Shown piece by piece: positions 47,667 through 59,800 of a stretch of 64,000 nucleotides of DNA (position 1 is its first letter; each line of letters starts with the position of its first letter). Below the pieces are notes generated by a model that was not told where the DNA came from, searched no databases, and saw only the letters and a list, made by a program, of their open reading frames with translations. A program made the translations under genes and the position numbers. Where the stretch lies: assembly GCA_035610835.1 (NCBI GenBank), contig CM069455.1, forward strand, positions 49,572,955 through 49,636,954, given 5' to 3'. Source of the DNA: Ophiura sarsii (Eukaryota > Echinodermata > Ophiuroidea > Amphilepidida > Ophiuridae).

Positions 47667-48543
47667 AGGCTAATGAAAGTTGATTCCATGTTTCCCGTAA
47701 CCCGCCCGCGTTTGGTTTTTTCGACCGCGTTATGAATGCCAAAATAGCAAAATCATTCATTATTTGATATTTTCCATTTTTTCCGCCGTTTTTTAAATAT
47801 TGTTGAAGTTTTTCGGTGTTTTCCTTAATTTCCTTCATCGAACATCGCATTTTGTTTACATTCTGAATCAATTGGAACCTAAAAATAGAAATCGACTTCG
47901 ATGATCATGTTCGTATACATCGCGCAATTTACCTGGTGTGTTGAAGCTGCTGTAAACACGGAACCAGTTCATGTAAAAATGCAACGGTTGGATGGCGTAA
48001 ATTTCTTATAAAATGTTGCTCTAAAAATATATAATTACAACATTCATTCAATGTTGACGTGATTTTAGGTATGAAACATCATTTTTATAAATTATTATAA
48101 ATGTTTGCAGTACTAAATCTTGAAATACGAGAATATTTTGACATTAATTCGTTTTTTAACCCGTGCTTTCTACCACGTGTTGTGCATGAACGATACGGTT
48201 TTCTATAATAATAATAATAATAATAATAATAATCTGTATTTTATAAAGCGCCTTATCCAAATTGCTCATTTGCTTAAAGCGCTGTAATTTTTGCTGCTGG
48301 TGAATCATCAGAATCAGTTCGCATCAACTAGGGTGCAGCCACTTTCTAGCGCAAACCTATCCGCACTTAGATTGTAACATCCACATTCTACCTGCTGAAT
48401 TCGTCAGACATGGCACTTAGGCCCTATTAAAAATCGTTGCTTGGATCTTCTTGGATGAATAATGAATAATGAATAATGAAAAGTTACCTCATTATGGTTT
48501 GAACCAAATGTTACGGGAAACATGGAATCAACTTTCATTAGCC
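47667..48543. repeat. inverted-repeat segment holding a reversed SINE
   Basis: ggctaatgaaagttgattcc at 47675 and its complement ggaatcaactttcattagcc at 48524 bound ~880 bases, with tgtttcccgtaac/gttacgggaaaca next to them. The SINE at 48209-48395 lies inside. Confidence 0.55.
48209..48395 (-). repeat. SINE, same family as 2095-2400
   Basis: It starts with (aat)n, then ataaagcgccttatcc, then gctggtgaatcatcagaatc and gtgcagccactttctagcgc, the complement of the plus-strand copy. Confidence 0.72.
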
Positions 48544-48967
48544 TAAAGGGTAAATCATTATCGAGAGCTGAACTCGAAGTGTACCAGGGAATTAAAATGT
48601 GCACGGATTGACATTACGGCTCGTCGTGTAATTAATATGTGACCAGTCACGTAAAAAAGGACGTCCCATACACATCAAGTTCAAGGGGGGTTACATTAAT
48701 ACATTCCACGCACATTATTTCCTTTTGATACCCTGAATGCTATGAGACGTATACAATTGTGTGTGACTGCTTAGCTCACTCGGCTGATTGAGTATTCATT
48801 CAATAAGGAATTGACAACACATTTCATCATTCACATTAATAAAATATAGCAATTGATACTTATCAAATTGTGATTGTTACTGTCCAAAAGCAGAGTGCTT
48901 TTGATACTTATATACATTATAATAATGACTATTCTACCAAAGAAAAACAATAGTTATATGTATAATG

Positions 48968-49676
48968 TAAGGGACCGTTCATAAATATATTGGTGGAGGG
49001 GCTGGATAATTTCATTTTTGGTATATCAACACTTTGTTGACCCCCCCCCCTCCCCCTCTCGCCATGCCACAACGTTTTTGACCCCCCCCCCCCCCCTTTA
49101 TTACTGCCTGCACCTGAAACTTTCTTGTCCCCGTTCATTGTTATCAAGTTCAGAGAACATAGATATGATATCTTGTATGGGATTTAAGTACCATGGTCTT
49201 TAATCCTCTGAATAACTTCACATATTTATGCACGGATCACTGTTTTTGAAACCAATTACTCCAATTAGGATGCTCCCTCCAATTATATATCCTGGCTTTA
49301 AATATGTTTTTGCTAATGACATGAATTTGCCATTCATTCTTTTTTTAGCTGGGCTAGTACATGAAAATAGGGCCGTAGACATCTGCGCGCGTAGCGCGCC
49401 AATTTTTTTGTGCTATTTTTACGTTGATTTATGAACGTTCCGTAAATAATGTACATACATGTAAGGCAGGGGTTTAGGGGCGGAGCCCCCAGAAAATTTT
49501 GGAAACTAATGAGTGTTTTAAACTTTTTTGACCCCCCCTTCCGTTGGGGTTTTCAAACACTTTTTTGACCCCCCCCCCCTTTGCAGAGTATCAACACTTT
49601 TTGGGCCCCCCCCCCTATAATTATCCAGCCCCCCCCCCCCACCAAAGTATTTATGAACACTCCCTAATATAAAAGG
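48968..49676. mobile_element. 700-bp TIR element, AGGGACCGTTCATAAATA ends
   Basis: taagggaccgttcataaata and tatttatgaacactccctaa are inverted; subterminal C/G homopolymers face each other (tggagggg...cccccacca). No transposase. Confidence 0.7.
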
Positions 49677-49914
49677 AAAGCAGTGACGACGCCATAGAGA
49701 GAGAGGGGCCCTCAAAACGTCCTCGATATTTTAAGGCCTATATTTCCGCACTCTACGCACCCACCTCATCTTTATTTTATTGTTCGTGTCCCACATCCCA
49801 GATTTGTTCTCGCACACTATATTCCCGTCGCCTTCCACCACTAACAAGTATTTGATGCTAGCGCCGCCATTGTGCAAATATAAAATAGCCTGCGGGTGCC
49901 ACCATAGCCATGGT

Positions 49915-50000
49915 TCAAGGAGACTCCTATCATCCCACCACCCATCCCATCCCTCCCCCCACCCCATCCCTCCCACCCCACCCCACCCCATCCCACCACA
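49915..50000 (+). repeat. (CCCATCCC)n low-complexity tract
   Basis: C-rich pyrimidine repeat; open frames across it are Pro/His or Trp/Gly runs. Confidence 0.85.
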
Positions 50001-50062
50001 CCTTACTCAACAACAATTATTTCGTGGCCCGGTGGTGGCAACTTTCTCTCACGGTCCGATGA

Positions 50063-50174
50063 TGCAAATAAACATGTGTTTGATGGAGAACTTGAGGTCG
50101 TGACCTCGGTCTTCCTCCGTGAATATCGTCTCTGGTGTACCTCAAGTGCTCCATCAAACACATGTTTATTTGCA
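50063..50174. repeat. 112-bp stem-loop
   Basis: tgcaaataaacatgtgtttg and its complement bound arms of ~36 bases, with one two-base mismatch region, around a ~40-base loop. Confidence 0.8.
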
Positions 50175-52040
50175 CTTGTTAGAAACACCACTTGAGAATT
50201 CATTATCAAGCTAACCCCTTGTTACATTTGTTGTCAAATGTAAGAAACAATTTAGAATCTCCATACCATAGATTATAAGCAAAAATAACATTAACAATGT
50301 ACACTATGATACACATATTTTGTGTATATTTTCTCACTATTTTGCTTGCACTAAACGGCAGCATACGTATTACAAGACACAATCAATCAATGGAGTATTT
50401 AGATTGTCATTGATGAAATACTTCATTATTTAACCACTGACTATATACACATTCATAAATATCAACAATAATTTATAAATATCGACAATATTCCCTTATC
50501 GACATGAAACTCATAGTAAAGACTCCTTTTCCGCAAAGTCTATACTCTGATTTTTTTTTAAATATATAAATAAATATATACAAATCATAATGCTTTCACT
50601 CAGTACATGCAGTACGGAGACAAGATAACAGTTAAGAGAATACACGTTGCATATTGGCGCAATAATTATGTGTTGTCTGTGTGCCCTTAAAACTGATAAA
50701 TACAATTTATACAATCAGTTTACAATTCTTCGTAATCTGATCACACGCGTCGCTTTATGATATTAACACATAGCGCCCTATATATCGCTAAATATGTTTA
50801 AATACTTTAGTATTATATTTCAATATTATTGCGCTTTATTCCGTTAATAGCATAATATAAAGAATGTGTTAGACCTTAATTTTCCAGCCTAAACCAGGTT
50901 CTTTTTTTCTGACAGATTAATGCACACAATATGATGAGGGCGCTATTTACGGACTAAGGCTAATGTATTGTTGTGTGGCATTGCGAATGCCCATGAAGGT
51001 AAATGAAACCGGTAAACGGAGGCAGGTTATAATACATTTTAGCTATTACGTTGATATATTTTCATATTATAACAAGCTCGTACTCCATAGACCATTTCAA
51101 ATTGAGATCGGAAATCTTCGGAAAAACAGGTCAGTGGAGTAGGTGCGTTGCGCGTTCTTCGCAACAGTTGATCGCATTCACAGCATTGTCCTAGTTGGTT
51201 GTTCACCTCAGTAATTTACTATGTTCACATACACGCGTGCACACATGAGAAGTAAAACGTGGAACGAGACTATTTTGTTTTTTATCAACAAAGGCGCTGA
51301 CGGGCAAATTCCAAATGTATCGAGCAGACGGTAAAAAGTGAAAATATTACCCCAAATCTCTTTCATCTCACTCGTTTTGTTACTGAAATGCCGCAACATC
51401 AACTTTGTGAAGGATACAATCTATCACCAACACCAGCGCAATCTACCACACGGGCAGACGGGTGAAAAAACGTTTGTTTTTCTCCGGCACATGGCCATGA
51501 CCTGTCAGGAGCTGACAGGTCATGGAACGAGTGTCAAACACTCGGCTAATCGGAAACATTCGGAACCGATCGTATATTTTCGAATTAGAAATGGTCTATA
51601 TAATTTGGACCGTATCAATGTGGTGATCGGTTATCGTCACTCTTGAAACTGTCCATTTCCTGCTAGTGTAACATTTCACGAACACAAATTTAGTCTTATT
51701 CTTTTTTCGCGAAATCGCGAAAAAAGGAGGCTTTTCATACGGAAAAGTTCGCTAAATTCTAAAAAAACATAATGTACCACAGTCAGCCAAGAGACAAAAA
51801 CGTGGTATACAATTGTATCAGAGTTATTTTTCATTTAGGATTAGTTTCGCGCAAAAATATTTATTAATAAAAGCGGCTTCCATTTACTATTTTCATAAAA
51901 TCAATGTAACATATTCGTGATTTGTTTTCAAAAGTTAGAAAATCAAGTAAGGGGCTCTTGCCCTTTTACAAGTAGAGGAAAGCTCGAGGAAAAAGCGGGG
52001 AAAGCGCGATCCTTTTTTTCTATATTGTTAGAAGGAGTGA
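50175..52040. other. no gene supported
   Basis: AT-rich stretch. 51489-51519 contains a short perfect dyad (ccatgacctgtcag/ctgacaggtcatgg). The open frame at 51338-51646 has no recognisable domain. Confidence 0.4.
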
Positions 52041-52119
52041 CAAAGGATCAGTGATTAACACCTCACTGAATGGGTACTTGAAGTACCCATTCAGTGAGGT
52101 GTTAATCACCGATCCTTTG
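52041..52119. repeat. 79-bp almost perfect palindrome
   Basis: aaaggatcagtgattaacac mirrors gtgttaatcaccgatccttt, with actgaatgggtacttg/aagtacccattcagt at the centre. One mismatch, essentially no loop. Confidence 0.9.
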
Positions 52120-52349
52120 TTAAGAATGTTAAGAGCGACTATTAATTACACACCTAACACTTTAAATACTAAATATATTCAATCGCCATCATGATAAAAG
52201 TATAATTAATACACTTTATTGTTTATCCATTTTAAGTTGTATACCACAATGATCATAGAAAAGTAAAAATCGTAGGTCACACATAATATAGTATATCTAT
52301 TAGTTGTTTTACAACAACGAATTGTATTAACCCTCTGGTAAATAAATTA

Positions 52350-52690
52350 AGCGGACACGTGTGGTCCAACGGAATCACTCTCGCTCCACAATGCAAAGAT
52401 TGTGGGTTCGAGCCCCGTTGGTGCCAGCGTGTTGTGTCCTTGGGCAAGGCACTTTACCGCACTTGCCACGCTTCACCCAGGTGTATAATTGGGTACCGGC
52501 ATTAATTCATGTTGGGAAGTAAAACAGATTCGCTTTGCGGGAGGAGTGGCGAACCCCCCACAGCCATAAAATACATGGGGGTGTCTGGCCCAAACGATAA
52601 TGAAAGAGAGATGGGCACTCCGCGCGCGAGCGTTAGAAGCTCGGCGCGAGTCTTTACTTTACTTAAATACTTTACTTTACTTAAATAAAT
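52350..52690 (+). repeat. full-length tRNA-derived SINE
   Basis: A-box-like region, then B box gggttcgagcccc at ~52408, a conserved middle gtccttgggcaaggcacttt, the 3' domain gatgggcactccgcgcgcga and a (ctttactttacttaaat)n tail. The 3' end recurs at 30666-30765. Confidence 0.78.
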
Positions 52691-52699
52691 TATGAACCA

Positions 52700-53299
52700 T
52701 GGATAATATAACACATGGATAGGCATCCCTAATATCCTAAATGGTAACACTGCGAGCAGGGTGATTTCAAATATTAAGGTCCCGATTTCAATGACTGTTT
52801 AAACCAATTAAATAATGGAATTACTAGATTTAATAAAAGGCGTTATAAGTATTATTGTTGGCCATTGTTATGACATTTTCTGCAATTTTGAACAAGTATT
52901 TACCTTCTTATATTCAATTAAAAACGGCACATTTTAACCACGAAATAATTTTACTGATTGTTTTTGTTTTTTTAAACTAGGCCCCGCAATTTTTATTCAC
53001 TCTGTATTTTACACTCGCACGTGTTTGACCACGTGTTTAAAATCCGCTGGTGATCAATATGGGCAGTCTGTTCCCACAACAGAATGTGTCTTTTTAGTGA
53101 CTAATACGATTTAAAAAAAACAATCGCCAGAATATTTACAACAATACTAACTGAATATATATAGATCAAACACTATTAACATAATAATTAACATAATACT
53201 TTCTTCAATAAATACATTAATCATTGCCATTATTTTACTAATATTATGTGTAATAATTTGTATAAAACTGCTCAAACTCGGACCCACAGTGACCGTACA
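52700..53299. other. AT-rich, nothing recognised
   Basis: No coding or repeat feature supported between the SINE and the GPCR 3' region. Confidence 0.4.
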
Positions 53300-53790
53300 T
53301 TAGATCGATAAAAAGGGAATGAGGAGAAGTTTTATTGGTGGCTTTTGAGAAGTTATTCCATGAAAGCGCGTAAGACTACGCATGTTTCACGGTAGTTCCT
53401 GTTAGTGAGTAATTTTGAACTGGGAAACGTATGGCTTCAAGGAATGACCTGGTCTACAAACTTGTTTCATCAATATCTGTGATTAATTAAACCCGTCTAT
53501 TTCGTTAATCATTAGAACAAGAGCAACGCTAACATATCAGCGTATCATTCGATTTGTTTTTTGTTTTTATTACACGATGTTTAGATCGATAAAAGAGACG
53601 CAATCGCCTCTGGGAATGAGCAGAAGTACTATTGGTGACTTTTGAGAAGTTATTCCATGATAGCGATTAAGACTACGCATGTTTCACGGTGTTTCCTGTT
53701 GAGCAATTTCAAAATGGGGAAACCCATGTATTTGGTTTATCATTAGAACAAGAGCAACGCTGACATATCCGCGTATCATTCGATTGTTTG
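53300..53790 (-). repeat. degenerate tandem duplication in the presumed GPCR 3' UTR
   Basis: 53301-53560 and 53583-53790 share blocks: agatcgataaaa, then ttttgagaagttattccatg, then taagactacgcatgtttcac, then agaacaagagcaacgct. The spacing differs (about 282 and 233 bases between matching blocks), so one copy has lost ~50 bases. It lies immediately downstream of the GPCR stop. Confidence 0.6.
53566..53571 (-). promoter_or_regulatory. candidate polyadenylation signal of the GPCR
   Basis: AATAAA on the minus strand ~260 bases past the stop codon. Another AATAAA overlaps the stop itself. Position only; no transcript evidence. Confidence 0.25.
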
Positions 53791-53829
53791 TGTAATCAAA
53801 GTTTACTCACTGATGAATCACCCTTATGT

Positions 53830-53880
53830 TTATTCCATCTCCAAGTCTTCAACGTGCATTGCCACTCTAACCGTAGGTCT
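53830..53880 (-). CDS. GPCR terminal coding exon with stop
   Basis: A strong polypyrimidine acceptor (tttttcttgcatcatcag) is followed in phase 0 by RPTVRVAMHVEDLEME and TAA. It is short but phase-compatible with the 55234-55335 exon and ends in an acidic tail. An additional exon between the two cannot be excluded. Confidence 0.6.
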   Translation of the reverse strand, partial: RPTVRVAMHVEDLEME

Positions 53881-56800
53881 CTGATGATGCAAGAAAAAAA
53901 GAATTGGCGACAATGACGTCAATCAGAATTCATATGTTATTGATTTTCAACAATAATTTAAAAGTATTGTTGGGATCCTATCCCGGATCCTATATTTAGA
54001 TAATACCTTTTCATGGATGCATTGACTATACTGCTGTATGTATACCCGAGCCGCCATTGCTGACTCAATGTCATAGCCCGTGATCGTAAAGGGCAGCACC
54101 CGTCTTCGCCCTTGGAGGTCACGGGCGCCCATTTGTTATGCATATTTACAGTATTTACCCATTTTATGTCCAGGCTATTGGTTTGCATATGGGATACCGG
54201 TAACTTGCTTGCTTGTATGATGTGTCAAGCAGACTAGCTAGCTACCAACACCACAACACACAATCAGGAAGATTTGGCATAGGAATCATCAGGAAGATAT
54301 TACACATTGTAAAGAATCCTATATGGGCAAGGGTATTAAGGGTAACCAATTACGGAAATCAGGATAAATGTATTCATTTTAACAAGGAAATATCAATCCC
54401 CGGGATCGATCCATTTTCAGGAAGTCTTCTGCGGAATCAGGAAGGGTTGACAACTAAGTACTTAACAGATGTTCCGATTGCTGGCCCGAACTTGATGCTT
54501 TTTATTTTACATAAAAGGTCATCCTTAAAATTGTCGCATTCCAAAGTTTGAGTTGCATAACTCCCATGGTTCTTTTTTTAGAAGCACAAGGTCACAAGAC
54601 TTATGCCCATTGAGTAGTACACAAACTGGTTGGTGGTTAACCACCTTTGGCAATAATTTACCACATTTTAGCTTATAATTTCTAAATGGAACATTTCTGG
54701 CCCCTAATATTTTACAGACATAATGAGAAAAATATTGGGATTCTGATATTAAAAATATCTTGATGTGAAAAAAAAATCATAGCCCCCGAAAGGTGATCGG
54801 ACCATACACCTTTAAGTCATTATAGTGGTACTTCTAATTCCTTTGCGTTATAAAATGTAACCTTGCCGGTGTAGGGCAGGGCACTGGTGTAGTGGTATGT
54901 GCAACCCTGGAATTAAAACCCTTATTGTGCTAGAGAGGGTACAGGGGAGACGATTGAACACTTAGCCAAATATGTTGGTGTTGCTCGGCCATTCAGGTCG
55001 ACAACATCAAATGCAGGAAACGCCAACGGGTAGGGTTAATACTTATTTATAGAAAACAAGTACATCGCCTCCGGGTGAAAGCCTTACTCAGAGAGGGTGA
55101 CATAGGAATCAATAAATAGGCCTACTTTTAAGATGTACAACAGTATTCCTGTGTTCATGATCGAACCCAATATCAGTCTACATGCTTCTCGGATGCTTCT
55201 ATGATTATATTAACTGCACATGATGAACGTTACCTCTTTGTTTGCTGCACTAGCCGCAGTACTGGCGGACTTGCTCGACGGTTGCACTGGGTTGCTCGTC
55301 ATTTTTAGCCACTGTGCGCGCATAGATCGACGTACCTGTCAGAGTTAGAGTATATATGAACACAAAATAGTCATCGGTACACACCTGGATTAGCGTAGCA
55401 ATGAGATTCACTTTGTGTTACATGTTAAATGTATCATTTAATTTGAAAGTAACAGCAATGACTTGTGTATTTAAACCATGGACTGTATGAAGACCTGAGC
55501 GCAAGAAAGACATAAAGACTTTAAATTTAAAAATCAGTAATTTTCCCACATTTTTCATCACTAAAGCTACCCAAAACCAAGCTTAACTCAGTTTGGCCAA
55601 TAAGGACTTGGATCTTTCTTGCGCTCTGGTCTTTGTATTCTTTATGAAATACAACTCAACTCTGGTACGCTCCTGTAAATAAAAATAATTCACATTTTGC
55701 TGATACATCGGATTAAGTGTTTCTGGCTAAAGATTGACTTGAAAGTCATCTTTTCCTAGCCCGGATTTCGTAGTGAAGATGATGCTTTTGAGGAGCAATT
55801 TGTTCAATTTGGGGGAAAAGAACAAGATGGAAAGTTTGTCTTCAATGCAAAGTCAAACATACCAATTGTTGGATTCTTTAAAGACATCCCTTCTTATCGA
55901 ATTATAACGTTTCTTTCCTAAGTTAATGTCCAGTACTTCAATATACATTAGCACCGACGCTATAACAGTCAACGGCACAGCGAGGTCACTGTCTCGAGGA
56001 GCCACAAAGACCATTGTACGGCGCTTTGAATAATTGATATGGATTTTGAGCGAGGTTAATTTAGCGCAAATCATGGAGAACGTGATTTGGGTCAAAGATC
56101 ATTCAAATACTCGATTTATGGATACATACCTCTGAGTTGAAAAAACAACACACACATGTTAACCACACGCCCTGAAACATAACGGAGTGAAAGATATTTC
56201 GTAATGTTACATTCATGAAATAATTAATCATTGATGAACATTATATATATTTAACTCCTTCAACAACACGCAGCTTCTTTATCAATCCGAACAACTTGCA
56301 TTGCTATTACTATTAGTTAAAGCTAAGGGTTTGCCTTGGAATATGGTAATTATTGTAACGAAGTACTTCAGTAGTTTAAGGCCAGAATGTTGTTTCGTAT
56401 TTTTCTTAGATTTACATTGTTACCCAAATTGTCGAAATAAGACAATTTTCTTATCAAAATAAGACAATTTTTTTTATCAAAATAAGACAATTTTCTTATC
56501 AAAATAAGACAATTTTCTTATCAAAATAAGACAATGTTCTTATCAAATTAAAACAATTTTCTTATCAAAATAAACAATTTTCTTATCAAAATGAATAAAT
56601 GTTCTTGAATAAATAATGTTTAAACTATTATCACCACTAGAAGAAGAAGAAAAAATCAGTATTTCCAAATTTTGTCCAGACATGAACCATGGCAGCCACG
56701 ATCTGTCATTAATATTTGTCAGCAAAAGAAAAGAAAAGTAGAACAAAATCAACCGACCGACACGACCTCACAATGTTTGGCACTTGAGGGTAACACAACC

Positions 56801-59800
56801 ATTTTTATAATTTGGTAATGACCCACCTGTAAGCTATTGAGAATAGCAAACAAGTAGCTGAAAGCCACGTGGTAACTAGCAAAGAATCCAAATACCCACG
56901 TGATGCCTAACACGGGGAACAGCATGAAAGCACTACGAACGCCGATTCTGAAAGAGTAAAAAGCATACAATTTTAGTTTAATTTCTGAATTTTCTGAGTT
57001 ATCATGGTTATGATGGCACTAAACACCATGACTTCATAGTATATTCATCTTATTAAGTTATGGTTGCGTTGGGTTGCGTACCACACAGCAAATACTGATT
57101 TTATGTGGGAACACGGACGGTCATTAAAATGTTGACTTTCATAAATATTGCCCTTTTCAATCGACGGAATGCAACAGATGTTGATGCCAAAACAGACACC
57201 ACCACAATGCACTGCGTTTTTGCAAAATGCCCTAATTCTGGTTTCTAATTTGTCTCGGTTCCCATAGACATATGCACACAATCATGGCTTCATAGCGCGT
57301 TCATCGTTGGATCTCTTAGGTTCTATTTTTCATCAATGCATAAATTAGTTATCGGTGTTCCTTTTTCTCATTTCTAAAACTTAAGAGCTCGACAAATGCA
57401 TCGTGTGGAAAAAGTTTAAATTTGTTGGCGTTCGCGCAATGCATTATGGGAAGACCTTAAAATCTTCTTTAATGCCAATGCAGTGAATCTGGTATATATT
57501 CAAATGATTTAAAGATTACGAGTATAAATGTTGCATTCGTATTGAAAATTAAACTCACTTGATGCTATCGATGGAGGTGTTATCTCTGACGTTAGCAGCC
57601 TTCAACGTGGTCTTCATAACTATACACAGCACAACCGTGTTCAACTGTGTAAGAAATCAGACAGAAAACAATGTGTTTATGAGTAAAAATAATAGTACAA
57701 ATGTGTTTGTTATAATTCAGCATCTGCTCAATAGCAAGTAAACATTTCATATAAAACACATACGAGCATGATAAACTCTTAGAATAAAATATTTATTTCT
57801 CATCCGAAAATCGATTGCAAATTGTACATTATTTTGGGATCCCCAAATTCGATCAATCATAACCTCATTTTACACGGTAATGTAAAGAGAGCTTTAGGCT
57901 TCGCCAATTCCAGCATTAACACAATTAACATGGTAACTTATTGTTCTTAGTTTTGGGTCCGCAAAGTACACACATATTGCATTGTTCATAGCTTTAGGCG
58001 CTGCAAATTCGACCGTAAACACGATTCACATGGTAATATTGCCGTATAGCTTTAGTGTCCCCAAATTCGATTATAAACAAAAGGCTGGCTGGTAGATAAG
58101 AAATAAGAATTGGGACAACCAGGCGTGTTCGTATCAAAAGGTTGCAAAAGGGGAAAACACGTTACACAGTTTGTAAAATTAATTAAATGATGTCCCTTGC
58201 AGCATAATTTAGTGTCCTCAGTTTGCCCATGGAGAAGACACGTGAACCTGGTGACCTTAACTTGCTGTATGAGCAAGAGCTAAACTAGTGTGTCTCCTAT
58301 TCCTGGCGATAGCAGTCATACGTGCTTTGTTTGTGTTGTTTTATTTTCAATATGGTATCTTTACCTAGACAGATCTTATAGCGTGTGTCGTGTACTTGCC
58401 ACCTTTCGGTATTAAACGTAAAACAGAAGTATTGACGATTGATCAATTACTAAAATGTAGTGACAATGGTTTGGAATGAAATGATTTTACCAATGGGCGC
58501 GTAAAGTGTTAAAACAGGATTTCCACGCGGCTATTGGTTTATCACTATAGAACAGATTTGTCAGAAACCTTTCCCAAATATCAAGGTCTATCTCAAGGAT
58601 TACTCAACCAATAACATACATATTTGTACTTAGTTAAATGCATTTCTCATGATGATTCGAAATATGGTGATGAAATTAGACAATTTTGACCTTTTTGGAA
58701 AATTTTGTGAAATGTTGGAATGTCATCTGCAGCCGCCTGTCGCGTAACATGGCATATTATTAGTAAACCAATACGAATAACACATGGGGAAATATATCAC
58801 ATGTTGCACTACGCTGATGGTAGAGATAGTAACTATCAATACAACTTACCAACATGATTCCGAGGACCGGACCATTAAACGCCCATATCAGACCATGTTT
58901 TACCGAGAGCCAGCATCTAATCGATAATGACAGAAAAAAGTATCAATATATTAAAATAGTAGTTACTACCCTGTTCATTACCTATTCCTAATCCATGCTC
59001 TCATTCAATATTTCACATCATTAATGTCAGAAAAATATTAAACATAAACCCAGCAAGAAAATAGCAACCGGTATTGCCTGCGATGGGATGGATTTACGTG
59101 TATTTTACCTGACAACAGCCCACATCATCAGCGTCCGGCGAACCAATGATCCGCAGCGTCTGCTTTAAAAAAATCGCTTTACTTAAACCAGTACCAAACT
59201 ATGGTATGAACGCAACATATCGTGATGTGCGTATAAGTCAGGCATTGCGTATAAGTCAGGCATGTAGGCCCACGCTACTTACATGTTGTCAATTCCGTAA
59301 AACCCATGCCTGACACCAACCGAAATACTCACGATAACAGCGGGCAAACCTTGAAAGGAAAGAAGGAAGAGGAATTCATGCTTAAAGTGTATCCCATAAA
59401 TAAACTGTATTAGTATGCTATCGAATTTATCAAAAATAATTACTTTTAATTTTGGGAGTGTCTCTCATTATTGGTATGACCTTCAAAGAAACAGACAGAC
59501 ACATTGACGAATTAACGAACCATATCCGATAGCATAGTACAGCATCTTCAGATCACGTTCGCTTCCATACACGAGAATGATTAGCCGGAAAAGATGCACA
59601 GCCTCAACCAACATCCAGCAGAATACTGATGTAAAGGCAAAGTGAAGAACAATGGCAAATGCTTTGCACAATTCCTGAAATAGCATGAAATAGAAGCATG
59701 ATAATTATTACACTGAGCAACAAATAGTGCGATATTTCAGGATTACAGCGTATTCAAAACCTCATGAATATACGCGATACGAGCGTCTCAATCAAATGCC

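Noticed and set aside
51338..51646. 102-residue + strand frame with an internal dyad
   Set aside because: AT-rich start, no recognisable domain, and the dyad (ccatgacctgtcag) explains part of its length; kept only as non-coding.
54213..54551. 112-residue + strand frame
   Set aside because: It runs into a TTAA MITE and has no domain, splice signals or family match.
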